From assembly GCF_001266615.1 (NCBI RefSeq), contig NZ_LGHZ01000038.1, forward strand, positions 1-64,000: DNA of 64,000 nucleotides. The letters are read 5' to 3'. The DNA is from Kluyvera genomosp. 1. Its GTDB lineage: Bacteria; Pseudomonadota; Gammaproteobacteria; Enterobacterales; Enterobacteriaceae. The notes below the pieces were generated by a model. That model searched no databases, was not told the origin of the DNA, and saw only the letters and a list, made by a program, of their open reading frames with translations. Positions within the stretch are counted from its first letter, which is position 1. Every line of letters begins with the position of its first letter. This document shows, one piece after another, positions 58,057-64,000 of the stretch. The position numbers and the translations under genes are program-made.

Positions 58057-59253
58057 GTGACGTCCAGGCCGCGCTCGTCGTTAAGTATTGTCTTTATTCT
58101 TGGCCTTTTGGCCATGTTAATGCCGCTGTCGATCGATATGTACCTTCCGGCACTACCGGTCATTTCGGCGCAGTTCGGCGTGCCGGCAGGCAGTGCACAG
58201 ATGACCCTCAGCACCTATATTCTTGGGTTTGCGGTGGGACAGCTGCTGTATGGCCCGATGGCGGATAGCCTTGGGCGTAAGCCGGTTATTCTCGGCGGTA
58301 CGCTGATCTTCGCGGCCGCTGCAGCGGCCTGCGCGCTGGCGCCCACCATCGATCATCTGATTGTGACCCGTTTCTTCCACGGCCTGGCGGCTGCGGCAGC
58401 AAGCGTGGTGATCAATGCCTTGATGCGTGATATCTACCCGAAAGAAGAGTTCTCACGAATGATGTCATTCGTGATGCTGGTGACCACCATTGCACCGTTG
58501 GTTGCGCCTATCGTCGGTGGGGCGGTACTGGTGTGGTTTAGCTGGCACGCGATATTCTGGATCCTGGCGGTGGCGGCGCTGCTGGCGGCGGCCATGGTCT
58601 ACTTCTTTATTGATGAGACTCTGGCCGTTGAGAAGCGCCAGCCGTTCCATCTGCGCACGACGCTGGGTAACTTTGCTTCGTTGTTCCGCCATAAACGCGT
58701 GCTCTCTTATATGCTCGCCAGCGGTTTTAGCTTTGCGGCCATGTTTTCGTTCTTAAGCGCAGGGCCGTTTGTTTACATCGAGTTGAACCACGTTTCGCCG
58801 CAGCACTTTGGCTATTACTTCGCGCTGAATATCGTCTTCCTGTTTATCATGACGACCATCAATAGCCGCTTTGTACGCCGGATGGGTGCGCTGTGGATGT
58901 TCCGCGCCGGGCTGACCATTCAGTTTTTAATGGCGGTGTGGATGGTGGTATGCGCACTGCTGGACGTCGGCTTCTGGTCTCTGGTGCTGGGGATTGCAGT
59001 ATTTATCGGCTGCGTGTCGATGGTCTCCTCCAATGCGATGGCGGTCATCCTGGATGAGTTTCCGCATATGGCCGGGACCGCGTCGTCACTGGCGGGCACA
59101 TTCCGCTTTGGTATCGGCGCGATTGTCGGTGCTCTGCTTTCCATGGCGACTTTTACCACCGCCTGGCCAATGTTGATTTCCATCGCGCTTTGCGCCACCG
59201 GCTCCATTCTCTTCTACCGCTACGCCAGCCGTCCTCGAAAAACCGCGCAGTAA
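58057..59253 (+). CDS. bcr: Bcr/CflA-family multidrug exporter (bicyclomycin)
   Basis: A 398-residue MFS proton antiporter with 12 membrane helices; E. coli Bcr exports bicyclomycin, sulfonamides and cysteine. Family features are [10 protein letters not shown] in helix 1, the loop motif [14 protein letters not shown], and [11 protein letters not shown]. The GTG start at 58057 aligns with the E. coli N-terminus. Its terminator follows directly. Confidence 0.95.
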   Translation: MTSRPRSSLSIVFILGLLAMLMPLSIDMYLPALPVISAQFGVPAGSAQMTLSTYILGFAVGQLLYGPMADSLGRKPVILGGTLIFAAAAAACALAPTIDHLIVTRFFHGLAAAAASVVINALMRDIYPKEEFSRMMSFVMLVTTIAPLVAPIVGGAVLVWFSWHAIFWILAVAALLAAAMVYFFIDETLAVEKRQPFHLRTTLGNFASLFRHKRVLSYMLASGFSFAAMFSFLSAGPFVYIELNHVSPQHFGYYFALNIVFLFIMTTINSRFVRRMGALWMFRAGLTIQFLMAVWMVVCALLDVGFWSLVLGIAVFIGCVSMVSSNAMAVILDEFPHMAGTASSLAGTFRFGIGAIVGALLSMATFTTAWPMLISIALCATGSILFYRYASRPRKTAQ

Positions 59254-59265
59254 CCCTTCACTCCA

Positions 59266-59288
59266 GGGGCGAAATACGCCCCTTTTTT
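59266..59288 (+). terminator. bcr terminator
   Basis: GGGGCG / CGCCCC stem with an AAATA loop, followed by six T residues. Confidence 0.9.
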
Positions 59289-59567
59289 GATAAACATCAA
59301 CAGAAATTGTATTTCTGATAGGGTGTAATGTTTCTTTTATGTAAAATCCACTTATGTAAAAAGTCACATTGTTGTAGATAAAAAGGTTGTGTTAGATCAC
59401 AGAAACGGGTACATATAGCGCGAAAACGCATCAGTGCACCGAACTATGTCGTAGGAAGAATGTTGAATGCTGGCGTTTTTTTTCTGGATGCAGGACGATT
59501 TGTCAACAATGTGTTAATATGGATGTGAAATAATTGTGAAGCACTTTGCTTCCGGGGAAAGAACGTA
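59289..59567. other. bcr-yejG intergenic region
   Basis: About 280 A+T-rich bases with no gene recognised. It presumably contains the yejG promoter. A short hairpin GAAGCA-CTT-TGCTTC (59539-59553) lies in the yejG leader, just before the ribosome-binding site. Confidence 0.5.
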
Positions 59568-59909
59568 ATGACATTTCAGCTCTCAATTGTACATCGACTG
59601 CCGCAGGACTATCGCTGGTCTGCGGGTTTTGCAGGTTCGAAAGTTGAACCGATTCCGCAAAACGGTACGTCAAATGACAACACGCTGGTGGCGCTTAAAT
59701 TATTAAGCCCGGACGGCGATAAAGCGTGGCCGGTCATGCACTCGCTAAGCCAGGCGTTAAGCGATATTTCTGTCGATAGCTCGGTCCTCGAGTGTGAAGG
59801 GGAGCCGTGCTTGTTTGTTAAACGCCAGGACGAATTTGCCGCAACCTGTCGGCTGAAAAATTTTGGCGTGGCGATTGCCGAGCCTTTTTCCGGCAATAAT
59901 CCGTTTTAA
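59568..59909 (+). CDS. yejG: YejG family protein
   Basis: A 113-residue conserved enterobacterial protein of unclear function, one residue shorter than in E. coli. There is no signal peptide or membrane segment. It starts [17 protein letters not shown] and includes [10 protein letters not shown] and a [16 protein letters not shown] segment. It is convergent with yejF, only three bases from its end. Confidence 0.93.
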   Translation: MTFQLSIVHRLPQDYRWSAGFAGSKVEPIPQNGTSNDNTLVALKLLSPDGDKAWPVMHSLSQALSDISVDSSVLECEGEPCLFVKRQDEFAATCRLKNFGVAIAEPFSGNNPF

Positions 59910-59910
59910 T

Positions 59911-59936
59911 CGTCAGCTCAATGCAATGAGCTGACG
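59911..59936. repeat. Perfect 10-bp hairpin at the yejG/yejF junction
   Basis: CGTCAGCTCA and TGAGCTGACG flank a six-base loop. The yejF stop codon lies inside the left arm. No T-run follows on either strand, so it may be a 3'-end stabiliser or a weak terminator. Confidence 0.55.
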
Positions 59937-61502
59937 CGTATACTCCTGTTGCGGTGCGGCAAAAATGCGCCGACATTCACCTTGCTCGACGACCTCTCCC
60001 TGCCGTAGAACAATCACCTGATGGCACAGCGAACGAATCACCTGTAAGTCGTGGCTGATAAAGATATAGGCCAGCTGATGTTTTTCCTGTAATGCTTTGA
60101 GCAACGCCAGAATCTGCGCCTGTACCGTACGGTCAAGTGACGAAGTGGGTTCATCCAGAACAATCAGACGCGGTTTAAGAATGAGCGCACGGGCGATGGC
60201 AATACGCTGGCGCTGTCCGCCGGAGAAAGCCGCAGGGTAGCGCTGGCGGGTTTCGGGATCTAATCCCACTTCCTGCATGACCTGAATCACCTGCTGTTCA
60301 CGTTCGCTTGCTGAGAGCGCGGGGTGGTGCACGCGTAACCCTTCTTCAATAATCTGTAATGCCGTCAGACGTGGATTCAACGATGAATTGGGATCCTGAA
60401 ATACCACCTGAATCTGGTGGCGCAGCGGCAGCATCTGCTTGCGCGTGCGGCCCTGCAACATCTCGCCGTTAAAGCAAATTTCACCCTGTGAAGCAATAAG
60501 CCGCAAAAGTGCCAAACCGGTTGTGCTCTTACCGGAACCGGATTCGCCAACCAGCCCTAACGTTTCTCCCGCCCGTAGGGTAAAGCTCACTGCTTTGACG
60601 ACCTGATTATCATCAACGACCCGTCGCAGAATGCCTTTGCGGATAGGAAAAGCCACGCTGAGTTGTGCCACCTCCAGCAGCGGCGTTGAACTTGGCGGTA
60701 GCGGAATAGGCTCACCTGCGGGTTCGCTGTCGAGCAGTTTACGGGTATAGGGGTGCTCGGGCAGAGCAAACAGCGCCGCCGCGGTATTGTGTTCCACGCA
60801 GCGGCCATGTTGCATGACTGCCACTCGATCGGCCAGTTTGCGCACTATGCTGAGATTGTGGGTGATAAACAGCATGCCCATGTTCAGCTCAACGCGCAGT
60901 TCGCGTAAAAGCTGCAGAATTTGTGCCTGTACCGATACATCCAGCGCGGTCGTGGGCTCATCGGCAATGAGCAGTTCCGGGCGCGTTAACAGCGCCATGG
61001 CGATCATCACGCGCTGGCGTTCACCGCCGGAAAGCTGATGGGGGAAGTCAGCCAGCCGTTTTGCCGCATTGCGGATCCCCACCCGGTCAAGGCAGTCGAG
61101 GATCTCTCCGCGCGCGGCCTCTTTACGCATTCCCCGGTGCAGCGATAAGACTTCGTAGAGCTGTTTTTCCAGATTATGCAGTGGGTTTAGCGACACCATC
61201 GGTTCTTGAAAAATCATTGCAATACGGTTTCCGCGCACGCCGCGTAGCGTCTGTTCATTGGCATGCAGAAGAGACTCGCCGTGAAAGCGGATGTCGCCTG
61301 TTGGATAACAAGCCGGCGGCTCCGGCAGCAGGCGGAGGATGGACAGCGCCGATACGCTCTTGCCGGAGCCGGATTCCCCAACCAGCGCCAGCGTTTCCCC
61401 CGCATTGACCGACAGTGACAGCGATTCAACCACCGTCGTGGTGACGCCCTGCTGACGGAAGGCAATGGAGAGGTTATCGATTTCCAGAAGTGGTGGCTGC
61501 AT
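59913..61502 (-). CDS. yejF: Peptide/microcin C ABC transporter, double ATPase YejF
   Basis: A 529-residue protein with two fused ABC ATPase domains powering the YejABEF importer. The first half has Walker A GESGSGKS (about 40-47), signature LSGGERQR and Walker [13 protein letters not shown]. The second has Walker A GESGSGKS, signature FSGGQRQR and Walker [13 protein letters not shown]. The start MQPPLLEID at 61502 gives exactly the E. coli length and follows the yejE stop by one base; a start 33 bases upstream is unlikely. Confidence 0.95.
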   Translation of the reverse strand: MQPPLLEIDNLSIAFRQQGVTTTVVESLSLSVNAGETLALVGESGSGKSVSALSILRLLPEPPACYPTGDIRFHGESLLHANEQTLRGVRGNRIAMIFQEPMVSLNPLHNLEKQLYEVLSLHRGMRKEAARGEILDCLDRVGIRNAAKRLADFPHQLSGGERQRVMIAMALLTRPELLIADEPTTALDVSVQAQILQLLRELRVELNMGMLFITHNLSIVRKLADRVAVMQHGRCVEHNTAAALFALPEHPYTRKLLDSEPAGEPIPLPPSSTPLLEVAQLSVAFPIRKGILRRVVDDNQVVKAVSFTLRAGETLGLVGESGSGKSTTGLALLRLIASQGEICFNGEMLQGRTRKQMLPLRHQIQVVFQDPNSSLNPRLTALQIIEEGLRVHHPALSASEREQQVIQVMQEVGLDPETRQRYPAAFSGGQRQRIAIARALILKPRLIVLDEPTSSLDRTVQAQILALLKALQEKHQLAYIFISHDLQVIRSLCHQVIVLRQGEVVEQGECRRIFAAPQQEYTRQLIALS

Positions 61503-61503
61503 C

Positions 61504-62526
61504 TTATACCGCCTTAGAAGGGTCGAAAGCGTCACGCACCGCTTCGCCGATAAAAATCAGCAGTGACAGCAGAATGGCCACGCAGAGAAAACCGGCAATC
61601 CCCAGCCACGGTGCCTGGAGATTGTTTTTACCCTGTAGCAGCAGTTCTCCCAACGACGGCGAACCGAGCGGCAGGCCGAAGCCGAGAAAATCCAGCGAGG
61701 TCAGGGTGGTTATCGAGCTGCACAGAATAAACGGAATGAAGGTGAGCGTTGCCACCATGGCGTTTGGCAGCATATGGCGCAGAATAATGCTGCGGTCGCC
61801 GACACCCAGCGCCTGTGCGGCGCGGATATAGTCAAAATTACGGGTGCGCAGAAATTCAGCGCGCACGACGCTGACCAGCGACATCCAGCCGAACAGTACG
61901 GTAATCGCCAGCAGCCACCAGAAGTTAGGCTGCACTACGCTCGAGAGCAGAATAATCAAAAATAGCGTCGGCATGCCCGACCACACTTCAATAAAACGCT
62001 GGCCCCACAGGTCAATACGGCCGCCGTAATAACCCTGAACTGCACCCACCACCACGCCCATCACGCTCGCGAAAAGGGTAAAAATCAGGCCAAATAGCAA
62101 TGAAATTCGGGTGCCGTAGAGAATACGTGCCATGACGTCCCGGCCGTTAGCATCGGTACCGAGCCAATTTTGTCTGGATGGTGGGGAAGGGAAGGGGATA
62201 TCCGTGCTGTAATTAATGCTGCTGGCACCAAAGCGAATCGGCGCCCACACCACCCAGCCGTTGTTCTCGAGGCGCTGCTGCAGCCAGGGATCTTGATAGT
62301 CAGCGGTAGTGGCGAATTCACCGCCGAAGGTTTTCTCGCTGTAGTTTTTTAGCACCGGCGCGTACAGACTGCCCTGATAGCTGACCAGCAGCGGGCGGTC
62401 ATTGGCAATGAATTCGGCGCACAGGCTACAGATAAAAATGACGGCGAAAATCCACAAAGACCAATAGCCGCGGCGGTTGTGGCGAAAGCGCGCCCAGCGC
62501 GCCTGGTTAACGGCACTCAGCGTCAT
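61504..62526 (-). CDS. yejE: Peptide/microcin C ABC transporter permease YejE
   Basis: A 340-residue membrane subunit of the YejABEF importer (E. coli 341). An N-terminal helix (about 25-45) precedes a periplasmic insert and a DppC-type permease domain with the EAA-like loop RAAQALGVGDRSIILRHMLP. The MTLSAVNQARW start aligns with the E. coli protein and leaves one base after the yejB stop. An upstream start seven codons earlier would overlap yejB. Confidence 0.95.
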   Translation of the reverse strand: MTLSAVNQARWARFRHNRRGYWSLWIFAVIFICSLCAEFIANDRPLLVSYQGSLYAPVLKNYSEKTFGGEFATTADYQDPWLQQRLENNGWVVWAPIRFGASSINYSTDIPFPSPPSRQNWLGTDANGRDVMARILYGTRISLLFGLIFTLFASVMGVVVGAVQGYYGGRIDLWGQRFIEVWSGMPTLFLIILLSSVVQPNFWWLLAITVLFGWMSLVSVVRAEFLRTRNFDYIRAAQALGVGDRSIILRHMLPNAMVATLTFIPFILCSSITTLTSLDFLGFGLPLGSPSLGELLLQGKNNLQAPWLGIAGFLCVAILLSLLIFIGEAVRDAFDPSKAV

Positions 62527-62527
62527 A

Positions 62528-63619
62528 TTAGCGGCCCTCAAAATCAATGCGCGGATCCACTAGCGTATAGCAGATGTCGCTGACAATATTCATCAGCAGT
62601 CCGATGAGCGTGAAGATGTAAAGCGTGCCAAACATCACTGGATAATCGCGTGAGACGGTGGCCTCATAGCCCAGCAGCCCTAGCCCGTTCAGGGAAAACA
62701 TCACTTCAATCAGCAATGAACCGGTAAAAAACATGCTGATGAACGTCGCCGGGAACCCGGCAATCACCAGCAGCATGGCGTTGCGGAAAATGTGTTTCCA
62801 CAGAATCTGCCGTTCACTGACCCCTTTTGCTCGCGCGGTGACCACGTATTGTTTACGAATTTCGTCGAGAAATGAGTTTTTGGTCAGCATGGTGAGTGCG
62901 GCAAACCCGCCAATGACCGTCGCCAGTACCGGCAGCGTGATGTGCCAGAGATAATCGGTTATTTTCAGATACCAGGGAAGGGAATCAAAGTTGGCGGATG
63001 TCAGCCCGCGTAGCGGGAAAATATCGTAGTAGCTGCCGCCAGCGAACACGACAATCAGCACGATAGCGAATAAGAACGCCGGTATCGCGTAGCCGATAAT
63101 AATACCGGTACTGGTCCAGATATCGAAGCGGCTACCGTTGTACACCGCCTTGCGAATCCCAAGGGGTATGGAGACCAGATAGATAATTAACGTGCTCCAG
63201 ACGCCGAGCGACACCGAAACCGGCAGGCTCTCTTTCATCAATTGCATGACCGAAGCATTGCGAAACAGGCTGTTGCCAAAATCAAAGCGCAAATAGTCGC
63301 CGAGCATTTTGAAATAACGCTCGTGCAACGGTTTGTCAAAGCCGTAGCGCTGGGTGATCTCGGCGATCACCTCCGGATCCAGCCCTCGACCACCGCGGTA
63401 TTGGCTTTCGGCGATGTTGCTGACGCCGACGCGTGACTGCCCGCCGCCCATGTTTCCACCGCCACCGGGTAAGGTGCCCTGATGGCCAAATTCCACAGCG
63501 GCAATGGCCTGATCGACCGGTCCGCCGGGAGCTATCTGCACGATAAAGAAATTGAGGGTGATGATCGCCCACAGGGTCGGGATTATCAGCAGCAAGCGGC
63601 GAATGAGATAGGCACCCAT
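62528..63619 (-). CDS. yejB: Peptide/microcin C ABC transporter permease YejB
   Basis: A 363-residue DppB-type permease of the same importer (E. coli 364). It has an N-terminal membrane anchor ([20 protein letters not shown]), a Gly-rich periplasmic segment (about 49-70), and a permease core with the loop [18 protein letters not shown]. It lies nine bases downstream of yejA and directly before yejE. Confidence 0.96.
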   Translation of the reverse strand: MGAYLIRRLLLIIPTLWAIITLNFFIVQIAPGGPVDQAIAAVEFGHQGTLPGGGGNMGGGQSRVGVSNIAESQYRGGRGLDPEVIAEITQRYGFDKPLHERYFKMLGDYLRFDFGNSLFRNASVMQLMKESLPVSVSLGVWSTLIIYLVSIPLGIRKAVYNGSRFDIWTSTGIIIGYAIPAFLFAIVLIVVFAGGSYYDIFPLRGLTSANFDSLPWYLKITDYLWHITLPVLATVIGGFAALTMLTKNSFLDEIRKQYVVTARAKGVSERQILWKHIFRNAMLLVIAGFPATFISMFFTGSLLIEVMFSLNGLGLLGYEATVSRDYPVMFGTLYIFTLIGLLMNIVSDICYTLVDPRIDFEGR

Positions 63620-63628
63620 AAACTCTCC

Positions 63629-64000
63629 TTAACGTCGGGATGCGGGCAGCTTTGCCGCTTTGTTTACGTCATACCACCAGGTGTCAAAGCCGGGCGCGTC
63701 GGGACCTGAGCTGTAAAGCGGGTGAATAGCGGGGTATGAAAATTTGTCCCAATGGGCAATTCGGCTGCCGGACATGAACCACATTGGCAGCATGTAATAG
63801 TTCCAGGTGAGTACGCGATCCAGCGCGCGACCCAGAGGAATGAGTTTCTGCTGATTTCCCTGCCAACGGATTATCTGATTGATCAGGCTATCGATGGCCG
63901 GGCTGGCGACGCCGGGCGCGTTATAGGTAGAATTAATGTATTCCGAGGACCACGAAATCTGCAAATCGGCGCTGGGCCAGGGCGCGGCTCGCCATAGGCT
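63629..64000 (-). CDS. yejA: Peptide/microcin C binding protein YejA, C-terminal part
   Basis: The last about 123 residues of the periplasmic solute-binding subunit; the 5' part lies beyond the window end. The frame is open to base 64000 and reads DLQISWSSEYINSTYNAPG..., matching the E. coli YejA C-terminus, with the conserved DTWWYDVNKAAKLP near the end. The family belongs to the SBP_bac_5 peptide-binding proteins. It is the first gene of yejABEF. Confidence 0.95.
   Translation of the reverse strand, partial: SLWRAAPWPSADLQISWSSEYINSTYNAPGVASPAIDSLINQIIRWQGNQQKLIPLGRALDRVLTWNYYMLPMWFMSGSRIAHWDKFSYPAIHPLYSSGPDAPGFDTWWYDVNKAAKLPASRR

Noticed and set aside
59387..59405. Possible CRP site (TGTGTTAGATCACA) upstream of yejG
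   Set aside because: The half-sites are two bases too close compared with the 16-bp CRP core, so binding is unlikely.

Overview
The window is 64 kb of the chromosome of a motile member of the Enterobacteriaceae. Gene content, protein lengths and order match the Escherichia coli stretch from elaA/menF to yejA almost throughout. The genus cannot be fixed from the sequence alone. A CheV chemotaxis protein, an MgtE magnesium channel, a pectin-degrading GH28 enzyme and GyrA Thr83 point away from E. coli toward a Citrobacter/Enterobacter/Kluyvera/Lelliottia-like organism. The first 59 bases are not genomic: they are a Nextera adapter with two copies of the Tn5 mosaic end, so base 1 is the end of an untrimmed draft contig.

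Layout. 0.2-5.1 kb: a membrane diguanylate cyclase, an unknown secreted protein, cheV, elaC (RNase BN/Z) and elaA. 5.3-12.3 kb: the menaquinone operon menF-D-H-B-C-E. 12.5-14.4 kb: yfaZ and yfaY. 14.3-18.4 kb: glpACB, anaerobic glycerol-3-phosphate dehydrogenase. 18.6-22.5 kb: nrdAB-yfaE, aerobic ribonucleotide reductase with its ferredoxin. 23.0-26.5 kb: ubiG and gyrA. 26.7-33.0 kb: the Rcs phosphorelay (rcsC convergent with rcsDB). 33.4-35.0 kb: micF RNA and ompC porin, divergently transcribed. 35.1-39.7 kb: apbE, the ada-alkB alkylation-repair pair and yojI. 39.8-42.4 kb: mgtE and a SulP transporter, inserted relative to E. coli. 42.7-44.9 kb: mqo and eco. 45.1-47.5 kb: an accessory, partly A+T-rich block (Nuc-like PLD nuclease, an unknown exported Gly/His-rich protein, a CatB/Vat-like acetyltransferase) next to tRNA-Pro(GGG). 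47.9-51.0 kb: yejM (lapC), yejL and yejK. 51.3-53.3 kb: a GH28 exo-polygalacturonase inserted between yejK and rplY. 53.3-59.9 kb: rplY, a DUF523-DUF1722 protein, blc, radD, rsuA, bcr and yejG. 59.9-64.0 kb: the yejABEF peptide/microcin C ABC importer, with yejA cut by the window end.

How the genes work together. Several blocks serve respiration: menaquinone synthesis, the menaquinone-linked GlpABC dehydrogenase, Mqo and UbiG. Others serve envelope sensing and the surface (Rcs, OmpC/MicF, LapC, Blc, ecotin). A third group is DNA metabolism and repair (NrdAB, GyrA, Ada, AlkB, RadD). Regulatory sites recognisable by sequence include GlpR-like operators before glpA, paired DnaA and NrdR boxes before nrdA, OmpR-binding sequences before ompC, an Ada box before ada and an ArcA-like box between sulP and mqo. 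Compared with E. coli, these are missing at their usual places: elaB, pmrD-arn-ais-nudI, the rhm genes, glpTQ, yfaL and the nap-ccm block. No insertion sequence, prophage or CRISPR array was seen. No clearly new multi-gene system is evident. The best candidates for something undescribed are the proL-flanking block and the regulatory palindromes upstream of rcsD and of the polygalacturonase gene.
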